DNA of 64,000 nucleotides from Burkholderia contaminans (GTDB taxonomy: Bacteria > Pseudomonadota > Gammaproteobacteria > Burkholderiales > Burkholderiaceae): assembly GCF_029633825.1 (NCBI RefSeq), contig NZ_CP090640.1, forward strand, positions 1,178,001-1,242,000. Reading direction: 5' to 3'. A program made the position numbers and the translations under genes. Under the pieces are notes generated by a model. It saw only the letters and a list, made by a program, of their open reading frames with translations, was not told the origin of the DNA and ran no database searches. Shown here piece after piece: positions 10,149 through 18,776 of the stretch (positions within the stretch are counted from its first letter, which is position 1; each line of letters begins with the position of its first letter).

Positions 10149-10816
10149 ATGCCGCCGCGACATGTTCAGGTTCCGGCGCCGCCCGGCCAGCCGGCGGCGC
10201 AACCCGCGCCCGCCTTGCGCCGCCGGCCGCGCCAGTCGCGCGCGCAGGCGAGTTCCGACGCGCTGCAGCAGGCGTTCGTTCAGCTTTTGCTCGAACGCGG
10301 CTACGCGAAGGCGACGATCCGTGAGATCGCGGCGGTCGCGGGCGTGAGCATCGGCACCTTCTACGAATATTTCGGCGACAAGCAGAGCCTCGCGGCGCTC
10401 TGCATCCACCGGCACGTGCTGGCGCTGGCCGACCGGCTGCGCGACACCGTGGCGCGGCTGCGCGAGCGCCGCGGGCCGAACTGGCCGCCGCGCTCGTCGA
10501 CCTGCAGGTCGAGGCGATCGGCGCCGACGCGGCGCTGTGGGGCGCGCTCTTCGCGCTGGAGCGGCAGGTGTCGCCGCTCACCGCCTACCGTCGGCATTAC
10601 GACGCGTATGTCGCGCTGTGGCGCGACGCGCTCGCGCACGCGGCCGATCCGCCGCCGGCCGCGCGGCTCGACGGGCTCGCGCGGATGGCGCACGCGATCT
10701 GCTACGGCGGCCTTTCGCAGGCGTTGCTGACGCTCGGGCCCGCGTTCGACATCGCCGCGCTGCGCGACGAACTGCGGGCCGTGCTGCTCGCCTACCTGGC
10801 GGCGGCCGGCCGGTAG
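10149..10816 (+). CDS. TetR-family transcriptional regulator with apparent -1 frameshift
   Basis: The N-terminal third is a clear TetR helix-turn-helix: ALQQAFVQLLLERGYAKATI, then REIAAVAGVSIGTFYEYFGDKQSL (about residues 38-85). After LRERRG (10461-10475) the frame runs into Arg/Ser-rich nonsense, while a coherent continuation (AELAAALVDLQVEAIGADAAL to AYLAAAGR) reads in another frame to 10816. Adding one G to the G-run at 10473-10475 would restore a protein of about 222 residues. It is divergent from the aidB-like/acyl-CoA ligase pair and is its most likely regulator. As written the ligand-binding domain is lost; a sequencing indel is as likely as a real mutation. Confidence 0.82.
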
Positions 10817-11025
10817 CATTCCTAGGGGAAATGCCTGATTCGCATGTCGCTCCGGCAGGCTTGCCTTGCCGCTGCGTACTCCTCGCGGCGAGCCATGAGA
10901 AAAATGCATGGTCGCCATGACGAACTTTCGATTGTCCGCCGATATTGGCTCGGGCTAAATCGTGCGACGGATGCAGGCCGTGCGCGTCGCGCGCGGCCGC
11001 CCGAAGGACATCAGAAGGAGGAGTC

Positions 11026-12180
11026 ATGCGAAGCGCCACCGCGCCCCGCTCGAAATTGCCCGACGTCGGGACGACGATCTTCACGGTGATCGGCCAACTG
11101 GCTGCCCGCCACGACGCGTTGAACCTGTCGCAAGGGGCGCCGAATTTCGCGCCCGATCCGGCGCTCGTCGAAGGCGTTGCGCGCGCGATGCGCGACGGAC
11201 ACAACCAGTACGCGCCCATGGCCGGCGTCATGGCGCTGCGCGAGCGGCTCGCCGAGAAGACCGAGGCGCTGTACGGCACGCACTACGACCCGGCCACCGA
11301 GATCACGGTGATCGCCAGCGCGAGCGAAGGGCTCTACGCGGCGATCAGCGCGCTCGTGCATCCGGGCGACGAGGTGATCTACTTCGAGCCGTCGTTCGAC
11401 AGCTATGCGCCGATCGTGCGGCTGCAGGGCGCGACGCCGGTGGCGATCAAGTTGTCGCCCGAGCATTTCCGCGTGAACTGGGACGAAGTCGCCGCGGCGA
11501 TCAACCCGCGCACGCGGATGATCATCGTCAACACGCCGCACAACCCGACCGCGACCGTGTTCTCGGCCGACGATCTCGAACGGCTCGCGCAGCTCACGCG
11601 CGATACCGGCATCGTGATCCTGTCCGACGAGGTCTACGAGCACGTCGTGTTCGACGGCGCGCAGCACCAGAGCATGGCGCGCCATCGCGAGCTGGCCGAG
11701 CGCAGTGTGATCGTGTCGTCGTTCGGCAAGTCGTTCCACGTGACGGGCTGGCGGGTCGGCTATTGCCTTGCGCCGGCCGAGCTGATGGACGAGATCCGCA
11801 AGGTGCACCAGTTCATGGTGTTCGCGGCCGACACGCCGATGCAGGTCGCGTTCGCGGAGATCCTCGCGCGGCCGGACAGCTACCTCGGCCTGTCGGCGTT
11901 CTACCAGGCCAAGCGCGACCTGCTCGCGCGAGAGCTGGCCGATTCGCGTTTCGAGCTGCTGCCGAGCGAAGGCTCGTTCTTCATGCTGGCGCGCTTCCGG
12001 CACTTCTCGGACGAAAGCGACAGCGATTTCGTGCTGCGCCTGATCCGCGACGCGCGCGTCGCGACGATTCCGCTGTCGGCGTTCTATACCGACGGCACCG
12101 ACGCCGGCGTGATCCGGCTCAGTTTTTCGAAGGACGACGCGACGCTGATCGAAGGCGCGCGGCGGCTGCGTTCGCTGTAA
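11026..12180 (+). CDS. PLP-dependent class I/II aminotransferase (YbdL/methionine aminotransferase-like)
   Basis: A 384-residue fold-type I aminotransferase. The GAAGGAGGAG ribosome site before the ATG at 11026 decides the start over an upstream in-frame ATG. Motifs include NLSQGAPNFAPDP near the N-terminus, NQYAPMAGVMALRERLA, NTPHNPTATVFSADD, the aspartate-tyrosine pair in ILSDEVYEHVVFDG, and the PLP lysine in SSFGKSFHVTGWRVGY. This arrangement resembles YbdL, a methionine/aromatic aminotransferase, and kynurenine aminotransferases. It precedes a polar amino-acid binding protein gene and a hydroxy-acid oxidase gene on the same strand, so the three may handle uptake and oxidation of one amino acid. 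Substrate specificity is not certain. Confidence 0.9.
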   Translation: MRSATAPRSKLPDVGTTIFTVIGQLAARHDALNLSQGAPNFAPDPALVEGVARAMRDGHNQYAPMAGVMALRERLAEKTEALYGTHYDPATEITVIASASEGLYAAISALVHPGDEVIYFEPSFDSYAPIVRLQGATPVAIKLSPEHFRVNWDEVAAAINPRTRMIIVNTPHNPTATVFSADDLERLAQLTRDTGIVILSDEVYEHVVFDGAQHQSMARHRELAERSVIVSSFGKSFHVTGWRVGYCLAPAELMDEIRKVHQFMVFAADTPMQVAFAEILARPDSYLGLSAFYQAKRDLLARELADSRFELLPSEGSFFMLARFRHFSDESDSDFVLRLIRDARVATIPLSAFYTDGTDAGVIRLSFSKDDATLIEGARRLRSL

Positions 12181-12196
12181 GGCCCGTACGGAAACA

Positions 12197-12233
12197 GGCG
12201 ACGGGCATCCGGCGACGGGCATCCGGCGACGGG
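12197..12233. repeat. 14-bp tandem repeat, 2.6 copies
   Basis: Two perfect copies of GGCGACGGGCATCC (12197-12210 and 12211-12224) are followed by a partial third copy, GGCGACGGG. They sit in the 85-bp gap between the aminotransferase and the binding-protein gene. No coding meaning is seen; copy number could vary by slippage. Confidence 0.8.
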
Positions 12234-12265
12234 AACGTCGCACCGACCAGACACAGGAGATCACG

Positions 12266-13054
12266 ATGAAGCACACGGCCCCCTTGAAACTCGCGTTCGC
12301 ACTCGCGTGCGCCATCGGCTCGGGCGCGGCGCTCGCCGAAGCGCAGACACTGCGCTTCGGCCTCGAGGCGCAATACCCGCCGTTCGAATCGAAAGCGCCG
12401 AACGGCGACCTGCAGGGCTTCGACGTCGACGTCGGCAATGCCGTCTGCCAGACGGCGAAGCTGTCGTGCAAATGGATCGAGACGTCGTTCGACGGCCTGA
12501 TTCCCGCGCTGCAGGGCCGCAAGTTCGACGCCATCAACTCGGCGATGAACGCGACCGAGCAGCGGCGCCAGGCGATCGACTTCACGACGATCATCTATCG
12601 CGTGCCGACCCAGCTGATCGCCCGCACCGGCAGCGGCCTGCTGCCGACGCCGGAATCGCTGAAGGGCAAGCGCGTCGGCGTGCTGCAGGCGTCGATCCAG
12701 GAAACCTTCGCGAAGGCGCACTGGGAGCCGGCCGGCGTCACGGTCGTCCCGTATCAGGACCAGAACCAGGCGTACGCGGACCTCGTGTCCGGGCGTCTCG
12801 ACGCGACGCTCGTGCTCGCACCGTCCGGCCAGCGCGGTTTCCTGTCGCGTCCGGACGGCAAGGGCTTCTCGTTCGTCGGCCAGCCGGTGCGCGACGACAA
12901 GATCCTCGGCAACGGCATCGCATTCGGGCTGCGTAAAGGCGACAGCGCGCTGAAGGCGAAACTCGATGCGGCGATCGACAAGCTGAAGGCGGACGGGACG
13001 GTGAAGACGCTCGGCCTGAAGTATTTCGGCGACATCGACATCTCGGCGAAGTAA
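12266..13054 (+). CDS. Polar amino-acid ABC transporter periplasmic binding protein (family 3)
   Basis: A 262-residue extracellular solute-binding protein of family 3 (the Lys/Arg/Orn, His and Gln type). The signal peptide ends around residue 25 (GAALAEA). The mature protein opens with LRFGLEAQYPPFESKAPNG and contains LQGFDVDVGNAVC, FDAINSAMNATEQRRQAIDF and the late strand AYADLVSGRLDATLV. An AGGAGA ribosome site lies before the ATG. No permease or ATPase gene adjoins it. It is followed after only 12 bp by the FAD oxidase gene, suggesting co-transcription with the aminotransferase upstream. Confidence 0.9.
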   Translation: MKHTAPLKLAFALACAIGSGAALAEAQTLRFGLEAQYPPFESKAPNGDLQGFDVDVGNAVCQTAKLSCKWIETSFDGLIPALQGRKFDAINSAMNATEQRRQAIDFTTIIYRVPTQLIARTGSGLLPTPESLKGKRVGVLQASIQETFAKAHWEPAGVTVVPYQDQNQAYADLVSGRLDATLVLAPSGQRGFLSRPDGKGFSFVGQPVRDDKILGNGIAFGLRKGDSALKAKLDAAIDKLKADGTVKTLGLKYFGDIDISAK

Positions 13055-13066
13055 GCGGGCCGCGCG

Positions 13067-14497
13067 ATGCAGAACCGGAACACGGCCGCCACGGGTAGCG
13101 ATCGGGGCGGCGCGCCGCTGCCGGGTGACGGACTCGAAGCCGTGCTCGTCGCCGAACTGGGCGATGCGCTCGTCACCCGCTCGGCCGACATCGATCCGCG
13201 TTATTTCACCGCGTACAACGAGCCGGCCGGCGCGCGGCCGCATGCGCTGGTGCGCCCGCGCAGCATCGACGACGTGTCGCGCACGCTCGCGCTGTGCACG
13301 CGTTTCGGCCAGCCGGTCGTGCCGCAGGGCGGCCTGACGGGGCTCGCGCGCGGTGCGGTCGCGCTGGGCGGCGAGGTGGTGCTGTCGATGGAACGCTTCG
13401 CGGGCATCGAGGCGCTCGACGCGGCGGCCGGCACGATGACCGTGCGCGCCGGGACGCCGTTGCAGACGGTGCAGGAAGCCGCGGAAGCGGCGGGTTTCAC
13501 GTTCGGCGTCGATCTCGGCGCGCGCGGTTCATGCCAGATCGGCGGCATGCTCGCGACCAACGCGGGTGGCACGCGGGCGATCCGCTACGGGATGATGCGC
13601 GAGCAGGTGCTCGGGCTCGAGGCGGTGCTCGCGGACGGCACGGTCGTGTCGTCGATGAACCGGATGCTGAAGAACAACGCGGGCTACGACCTCAAGCAGC
13701 TGTTCATCGGCAGCGAAGGGACGCTCGGCGTCGTCACGCGTGCGGTGCTGCGGCTGCATCCGTTGCTGGCCGCACCGGCCACGGCGCTCTGCCGCGTGCG
13801 CGACTACGACGCGGTGGTCGCGCTGTGGAACCGCGTGCGCATGTTGCCGGAGGTCGTCAGTTTCGAGGCGATGTGGCCGGCGTTCTACGACTACGTCGCG
13901 CGTCATACGCCGGGCGTTTCGGCTCCGTTCGTCGGCGACGACGGCTTCGCGGTACTGATCGAATGCGCGACGAGCGCGCCGGGCGGTGACGCGCACCAGG
14001 CGCTGGAAACCGGTCTCGCGGCGGGGTTCGACGCGGGGCTCGTGGAGGATGCGGTGCTCGCGACGTCGGAGCGGCAGGCGCGCGACTTGTGGACGCTGCG
14101 CGAAGGCCTCGCGATCGACGCGCTGCCGCATCTCGTCAACTTCGACGTGAGCCTGCCGACGGGCGAGCTCGGTGCGTTCGCCGAGCGCTGCGAGGCGGCG
14201 TTGCGGGCGCGCTGGCCGGACGTCATGTGCCTGTTCTTCGGCCATGTCGGGGACGGCAATGTGCATATCGGCGTGTCGCTGGCGGGGATGACCGACGCGG
14301 ACCTCGATGCACTCGATCACTGCGTGTACGCGGTGGTGCGCGAGATGGGCGGGTCGGTGTCGGCCGAACACGGGATCGGCGTGCTCAAGCGCGCTTATCT
14401 CGCGCATACGCGCAGCGACGCGGAAATCGGATTGATGCGACGCCTGAAGGCCGCGCTGGATCCGCTCGGCATCCTGAATCCCGGCAAGGTGCTTTGA
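13067..14497 (+). CDS. FAD-linked oxidase (GlcD / D-2-hydroxy-acid dehydrogenase family)
   Basis: A 476-residue flavoprotein with an N-terminal FAD_binding_4 domain and the C-terminal FAD-oxidase domain of the GlcD/D-lactate dehydrogenase/D-2-hydroxyglutarate dehydrogenase group. Typical motifs are VVPQGGLTGLARGAVAL, GGMLATNAGGTRAIRYG, LKNNAGYDLKQLFIGSEGTLG, LFFGHVGDGNVHI and the near-terminal SAEHGIGVLKRAYL, and it ends LDPLGILNPGKVL. Such enzymes oxidise D-2-hydroxy acids and pass electrons to the quinone pool or an electron-transfer flavoprotein. The close upstream aminotransferase and amino-acid binding protein hint at a 2-hydroxy acid derived from an amino acid, but this is inference. 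Confidence 0.9.
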   Translation: MQNRNTAATGSDRGGAPLPGDGLEAVLVAELGDALVTRSADIDPRYFTAYNEPAGARPHALVRPRSIDDVSRTLALCTRFGQPVVPQGGLTGLARGAVALGGEVVLSMERFAGIEALDAAAGTMTVRAGTPLQTVQEAAEAAGFTFGVDLGARGSCQIGGMLATNAGGTRAIRYGMMREQVLGLEAVLADGTVVSSMNRMLKNNAGYDLKQLFIGSEGTLGVVTRAVLRLHPLLAAPATALCRVRDYDAVVALWNRVRMLPEVVSFEAMWPAFYDYVARHTPGVSAPFVGDDGFAVLIECATSAPGGDAHQALETGLAAGFDAGLVEDAVLATSERQARDLWTLREGLAIDALPHLVNFDVSLPTGELGAFAERCEAALRARWPDVMCLFFGHVGDGNVHIGVSLAGMTDADLDALDHCVYAVVREMGGSVSAEHGIGVLKRAYLAHTRSDAEIGLMRRLKAALDPLGILNPGKVL

Positions 14498-14542
14498 TCG
14501 GTGCGATGCACGTTGCCGGCGGGAGCCGGCCAGCGCGACGCG

Positions 14543-15115
14543 TCAGCCGTCCACCCAGCGCAGCGCGCCGATCTTCAGGTGTTCGACGACGCTGCGCGCC
14601 CAGTCGAGTTCGGCATTGAGCAGCACGAGCGCATGCTCGTTCTGCAGCAGGAACAGGCGCGGCACCTGGTCGGCCTGTGCGGTGGCGCGCAGCGTTTCGA
14701 GGCGCTCGCGCTCCGCGTCGAGCCGCGTGATTCGAAGCTCGAGCTGGTGGCGGGCATCTTCGGCGTCGAGCAGCGGCAGGAACGCGAGACCGGCGCCGAA
14801 CGCCGGGAATTCACGCGCGGGCTCCGCGAGCAGCGCATGCAGCCACGCCTGCCCGGCCGTGTGCCCGGCCTCGGTCAGCGCATACAGCGTGCGCTCCGGA
14901 AACGCACCGTCGCGCTCGGTGTCGTGCACGGCAATCATCCCGTCGCGCAGCAGCCGGTCGATCGTCTGGTAAAGGCTGGTGCGCTGGCGCACGTTGACGA
15001 CTTCGTCGTACCCGCGAGCCTTCAGTTGCTGCAGCATCCCGTAGGGATGCATCGGCGTTTCGGTAAGCGTCGCGAGGACGGCCAGCGCTAGCGGGGACGG
15101 ACGACTGGTGGACAT
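14543..15115 (-). CDS. PadR-family transcriptional regulator
   Basis: A 190-residue winged-helix regulator. The N-terminal PadR domain reads LALAVLATLTETPMHPYGML and QLKARGYDEV, then RTSLYQTIDRLLRDGMI and YALTEAGH. The C-terminal part is helical and probably dimerises. It starts right at the edge of an AT-rich stretch with an inverted repeat (15116-15153) that is a good candidate for its own operator. It lies 68 bp downstream of the MerR-type gene on the same strand. No phenolic-acid decarboxylase gene is nearby, so the regulated pathway is unknown. Confidence 0.88.
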   Translation of the reverse strand: MSTSRPSPLALAVLATLTETPMHPYGMLQQLKARGYDEVVNVRQRTSLYQTIDRLLRDGMIAVHDTERDGAFPERTLYALTEAGHTAGQAWLHALLAEPAREFPAFGAGLAFLPLLDAEDARHQLELRITRLDAERERLETLRATAQADQVPRLFLLQNEHALVLLNAELDWARSVVEHLKIGALRWVDG

Positions 15116-15153
15116 GAATAGTTATTCAATATCTAGTAAGAATATAACTATTC
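15116..15153. promoter_or_regulatory. Inverted repeat, probable PadR operator
   Basis: GAATAGTTAT (15116-15125) and ATAACTATTC (15144-15153) are perfect inverted repeats 18 bp apart. They lie in an AT-rich island that is unusual for this genome and directly touches the padR-like start codon. Each arm sits in a near-palindrome of its own (GAATAGTTATTC; GAATATAACTATTC). The position suits autoregulation. Confidence 0.6.
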
Positions 15154-15183
15154 TCGACCAGACTATCATATTTCACAAGGGTT

Positions 15184-15615
15184 TCAGCCGAGGTGAGAGC
15201 GCTTCGCAGCCGGGGCGACGGTTTCCATCGTCGCGAGACCGTGCACGATGCCGCAATCCTCGACCGAATGTTCGCCGACGCACTGGCGGCGCAATTCGGT
15301 GAGCTGGTCGCGCAGATGCGTGAGTTCCGCGAGGCGTGCATCGACGTGCCCGATGTGCTCGTCGAGCAGTGAATTGATCGAATCGCAGGGGTCGGCCGGC
15401 GTGTCGGTGAGCTGCAGCAGCGCGCGGATTTCGTCGTGCGCCATATCGAGCGCACGGCAGTTGCGGATGAAGCGGAGGCGTTCGACGTGCACGTCGGTGT
15501 AGTTGCGGTAGTTCGAGTCGGTGCGCTCCGCATCCGGCATCAGACCCTCTTTCTCGTAGAAACGGATCGTCTCGGGTGTGCAGCGGGCCGCTTTGGCCAG
15601 TTCGCCAATCTTCAT
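15184..15615 (-). CDS. cadR: MerR-family Cd(II)/Pb(II)-responsive regulator (CadR/PbrR type)
   Basis: A 143-residue MerR-type activator. The helix-turn-helix is MKIGELAKAARCTPETIRFYE, followed by a wing with NYRNYTDVHVERLRFIRNCR. The metal-site cysteines expected for the CadR/PbrR group are present: the one in DPCDSINSLLDEHIGHVD, and the C-terminal RRQCVGEH and EDCGIVHG. This pattern separates it from MerR (Hg), CueR (Cu) and ZntR. It is divergent from the P-type ATPase gene, with an 80-bp region between that holds a classical MerR-type promoter. It should both repress and, with metal, activate that promoter. Confidence 0.88.
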   Translation of the reverse strand: MKIGELAKAARCTPETIRFYEKEGLMPDAERTDSNYRNYTDVHVERLRFIRNCRALDMAHDEIRALLQLTDTPADPCDSINSLLDEHIGHVDARLAELTHLRDQLTELRRQCVGEHSVEDCGIVHGLATMETVAPAAKRSHLG

Positions 15616-15635
15616 GCCTTTCTCCCGTGTAAGGG

Positions 15636-15666
15636 TTGACCTTGTAGTGGCTTCAGGGTGTTAACT
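15636..15666 (+). promoter_or_regulatory. MerR-type promoter/operator of the metal ATPase
   Basis: A -35 TTGACC (15636-15641) and a -10 TTAACT (15661-15666) are separated by 19 bp, the over-long spacing typical of MerR-controlled promoters. The spacer holds the imperfect palindrome ACCTTGTAG-TGG-CTTCAGGGT (15639-15659), in which 7 of 9 positions pair. The dyad lies exactly between the two promoter elements, as in cad and pbr promoters. Confidence 0.85.
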
Positions 15667-15695
15667 CTACACCGTTAGCCATTGAGGAGGTTGTC

Positions 15696-18314
15696 ATGAC
15701 CGACGCCCAGCGTACCCACGACCCACGACACCGTCATGCCGGCGGCGCCGCTCCGTGCTGCGCCGACGCGCACGATACGGATACGGCCACCGTCGCCGAG
15801 GCGGCGCCGACGGCCGGCGAGCACGCGCATGGCAAGGCCGCCGCAGCGCGCGGCGCGCAGTCGCATGCCCACAGCCACGACCACGACCACGAGCATGATC
15901 ATGATCATGATCATGATCACGCGCATGCGGTTCGTGAAGAGGGCCATGCCCACGGCGCCGGTTGCAACCACGGCAGCGGCAAGGAACACGACCACGACCA
16001 AGGTCATGGCCCTGCGCACGAGCACGGCGACGGGCATGTCCATGGCGCCGCCTGTGCACACGGCAGCGCCGCGCACGACCACGACCACGACCACGACCAC
16101 GCGGCCGGCGATTGCTGCGCGCCTGCCGCGCTGACGCTCGCGCCGCTGCCGGTCGCGCAGGCGACCGCGTCGGGCCACGTGCGCTCCGCATTCCGGATCA
16201 TGCAGATGGACTGCCCGACCGAGGAAACGCTGATCCGCAAGAAGCTCGGCGGGATGAGCGAAGTGTCGGCGCTCGAATTCAACCTGATGCAGCGGATGCT
16301 GACCGTCGAGCACGTGCCGGATGCCCAGCCCGCGATCGAAAGCGCGATCCGCTCGCTCGGGATGACGCCCGAGGCGGCAACGGCAGGCGCACCGGCCGCC
16401 CGCGCCGCCGACGCGCCCGCGAAGCCGTGGTGGCCGCTGGCGCTGGCCGGCGTCGCTGCGATCGCGTCCGAGGGCGCGACCCGGGCGGCCCTGCCCGTGT
16501 GGCTCGCGGCGGCGCTCGCGCTCGCGGCGGTGCTCGCGTGCGGGCTCACCACGTACAAGAAGGGCTGGATTGCGATCCGCAACGGCAACCTGAACATCAA
16601 CGCGCTGATGAGCATCGCGGTGACGGGCGCGATGGCGATCGGCCAGTGGCCGGAAGCAGCGATGGTGATGGTGCTGTTCACGATCGCCGAGCTGATCGAA
16701 GCGAAGTCGCTCGACCGCGCCCGCAATGCGATCCAGGGCCTGATGCAGCTCGCGCCGGACACCGCGACCGTGCAGGACGCCGACGGGGCGTGGCGCACGA
16801 TCGAGGCCGCACAGGTGGCGCTCGGTGCAGTCGTGCGCGTGAAGCCGGGCGAGCGGATCGGGCTGGACGGCGAAGTCGTCGCGGGCCGCTCGACGGTGAA
16901 CCAGGCGCCGATCACCGGCGAGAGCCTGCCCGTCGAAAAGACGACCGGCGACGCCGTGTACGCGGGCACGATCAACGAATCGGGTTCGTTCGACTATCGC
17001 GTGACGGCCGTCGCGGCGAACTCGACGCTCGCGCGGATCATTCACGCGGTCGAGGAAGCCCAAGGTGCGAAGGCGCCGACGCAGCGCTTCGTCGACCAGT
17101 TCGCACGCGTCTATACGCCGATCGTGTTCGCGGTCGCGCTGCTGGTCGCGGTGGTGCCGCCGATCGTCATGGGCGGGGCATGGCACGACTGGATCTACCG
17201 CGCGCTGGTGCTGCTGGTGATCGCGTGCCCGTGCGCACTGGTGATCTCGACGCCGGTGACGATCGTGTCGGGCCTCGCGGCCGCGGCGCGACGCGGGATT
17301 CTCGTGAAGGGCGGCGTGTACCTGGAAGAAGGGCGCAAGCTCGCGTGGCTCGCGCTCGACAAGACCGGCACGATCACGCACGGCAAGCCGGTGCAGACCG
17401 ACTTCGACCTGCATGCGACCGACGCCGATGCGGCACGTGTGCGGCACCTCGGCGCGAGCCTGGCGGCGCGCTCCGATCATCCGGTGTCGCAGGCGATCGC
17501 AACTGCAGCGCGCGACACCGGCACGACGGCATTCGCCGATGTGCAGGACTTCGAAGCGATCGTCGGGCGCGGCGTGCAGGGCACGATCGACGGCACGCGC
17601 TACTGGCTCGGCAACCACCGGCTCGTCGAGGAGCTCGAGCGCTGCTCGCCGGCGCTCGAAGCGAAGCTCGATGCGCTCGAGCGGCAGGGCAAGAGCGTCG
17701 TGGTGCTGGTCGACGAAGCGCGCGTGCTCGGCATCTTCGCGGTGGCCGACACGATCAAGGACACGAGCCGTGAAGCGATCGCCGATCTGCATGCGCTCGG
17801 CATCCGCACCGCGATGCTGACCGGCGACAACCCGCATACCGCGCAGGCGATCGCGCAGCAGGCCGGCATCGACGATGCGCGCGGCAACCAGTTGCCGGAA
17901 GACAAGCTCGCGGCGGTCGAGGAACTGTCGGCCGGCGGCACGGGCGCGGTCGGGATGGTCGGCGACGGGATCAACGACGCACCGGCGCTCGCGCGCGCCG
18001 ACATCGGCTTCGCGATGGGTGCGATGGGCACCGACACCGCAATCGAGACGGCCGACGTCGCGCTGATGGACGACGACCTGCGCAAGATTCCCGCGTTCGT
18101 GCGGCTGTCGCGTGCGACGCATCGCGTACTGGTGCAGAACATCGGCTTCGCGCTCGGCGTGAAGATCGTGTTCCTCGGCCTTACGGTCGCGGGGCTCGGC
18201 ACGATGTGGATGGCGGTCTTCGCCGACGCGGGCGCAAGCCTGATCGTCGTGGCCAACGGTTTGCGGCTGCTGTCGTCCTCGGGGGCGTTCGGCAGCGCGC
18301 AGGCCAAGCGTTGA
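15696..18314 (+). CDS. cadA: Heavy-metal P1B-type ATPase (Cd/Pb/Zn exporter)
   Basis: An 872-residue inner-membrane pump that exports Cd(II), Pb(II) or Zn(II). The first 150 residues are very rich in His, with alternating His-Asp runs (about residues 60-80 and 125-140), a likely metal buffer. One heavy-metal-associated domain follows at about 160-225 (MQMDCPTEETLIRKKL). The P-type core is complete: TGES phosphatase motif (APITGESLPVEK), the membrane CPC triad near residue 511 (VIACPCALVIS), the phosphorylation site DKTGTITHGK near 555, and GDGINDAPALARADIGFAMG. CPC with a MerR/CadR partner points to divalent soft metals rather than copper. The start at 15696 follows a GAGGAGG site. Confidence 0.93.
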   Translation: MTDAQRTHDPRHRHAGGAAPCCADAHDTDTATVAEAAPTAGEHAHGKAAAARGAQSHAHSHDHDHEHDHDHDHDHAHAVREEGHAHGAGCNHGSGKEHDHDQGHGPAHEHGDGHVHGAACAHGSAAHDHDHDHDHAAGDCCAPAALTLAPLPVAQATASGHVRSAFRIMQMDCPTEETLIRKKLGGMSEVSALEFNLMQRMLTVEHVPDAQPAIESAIRSLGMTPEAATAGAPAARAADAPAKPWWPLALAGVAAIASEGATRAALPVWLAAALALAAVLACGLTTYKKGWIAIRNGNLNINALMSIAVTGAMAIGQWPEAAMVMVLFTIAELIEAKSLDRARNAIQGLMQLAPDTATVQDADGAWRTIEAAQVALGAVVRVKPGERIGLDGEVVAGRSTVNQAPITGESLPVEKTTGDAVYAGTINESGSFDYRVTAVAANSTLARIIHAVEEAQGAKAPTQRFVDQFARVYTPIVFAVALLVAVVPPIVMGGAWHDWIYRALVLLVIACPCALVISTPVTIVSGLAAAARRGILVKGGVYLEEGRKLAWLALDKTGTITHGKPVQTDFDLHATDADAARVRHLGASLAARSDHPVSQAIATAARDTGTTAFADVQDFEAIVGRGVQGTIDGTRYWLGNHRLVEELERCSPALEAKLDALERQGKSVVVLVDEARVLGIFAVADTIKDTSREAIADLHALGIRTAMLTGDNPHTAQAIAQQAGIDDARGNQLPEDKLAAVEELSAGGTGAVGMVGDGINDAPALARADIGFAMGAMGTDTAIETADVALMDDDLRKIPAFVRLSRATHRVLVQNIGFALGVKIVFLGLTVAGLGTMWMAVFADAGASLIVVANGLRLLSSSGAFGSAQAKR

Positions 18315-18324
18315 GGAGCAGGCG

Positions 18325-18684
18325 ATGAGCTTTCTGAAACGAATCCTGGGCGGCCATGGCGGCGGACATGGCAACAACAGCGGCCATGGCGGCGGGCATC
18401 ACGGCGGGCAGCGCCAGGACGGCCACGGCGGCCACGAGGCGCGCGGCCGCGATCGTTACGGCTGGGGCTGGCAGGCGCCGGCCGACAGTCGAAGCGGCCA
18501 AAGCGGCGGCAACGTGCCGCTGAGTCAGCTTGCCTGCGCGGGCTGTGGTGCGCTCAACGCGTCGGATGCGCGTTTCTGCGCGCAGTGCGGCGCCGCGCAA
18601 CGCGGCAAGTCCTGCAGCCGCTGCCACTCGGCGCTGGCGGCCGACGCGCGGTTCTGTCCCGGGTGCGGGACGCAGGCTGCTTGA
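18325..18684 (+). CDS. Small His/Gly-rich double zinc-ribbon protein
   Basis: A 119-residue protein whose first 60 residues are mostly Gly, His and Asn. A double zinc ribbon at the C-terminus has four CxxC knuckles (CAGCGALN, CAQCGAAQ, CSRCHSAL, CPGCGTQ). It starts 10 bp after the metal ATPase gene and is surely co-transcribed with it. The His-rich segment echoes the His-rich N-terminus of the ATPase. A role as a metal sink or delivery protein is plausible, but no function is known to me for this exact architecture. Confidence 0.8.
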   Translation: MSFLKRILGGHGGGHGNNSGHGGGHHGGQRQDGHGGHEARGRDRYGWGWQAPADSRSGQSGGNVPLSQLACAGCGALNASDARFCAQCGAAQRGKSCSRCHSALAADARFCPGCGTQAA

Positions 18685-18776
18685 GTCGGTTGGTCAGCGC
18701 ATTCGCGCCGGCGGCGTGCGAACGCCGGCCGGCGCGCTTCGTTTCAGGGCCGGGGCTGTCGCCACCGGCCTTTCGA

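Noticed and set aside
6786..10730. 1314-codon plus-strand open frame across the acyl-CoA ligase and dehydrogenase genes
   Set aside because: Most of it is a shadow of two minus-strand enzymes. Only its last part (from 10149) is real, as the N-terminus of the TetR-type regulator.
15894..15919. Short tandem ATGATC repeats as a non-coding regulatory array or CRISPR
   Set aside because: They are in frame inside the metal ATPase gene and encode the alternating His/Asp segment. No CRISPR-like spaced repeats occur anywhere in the window.
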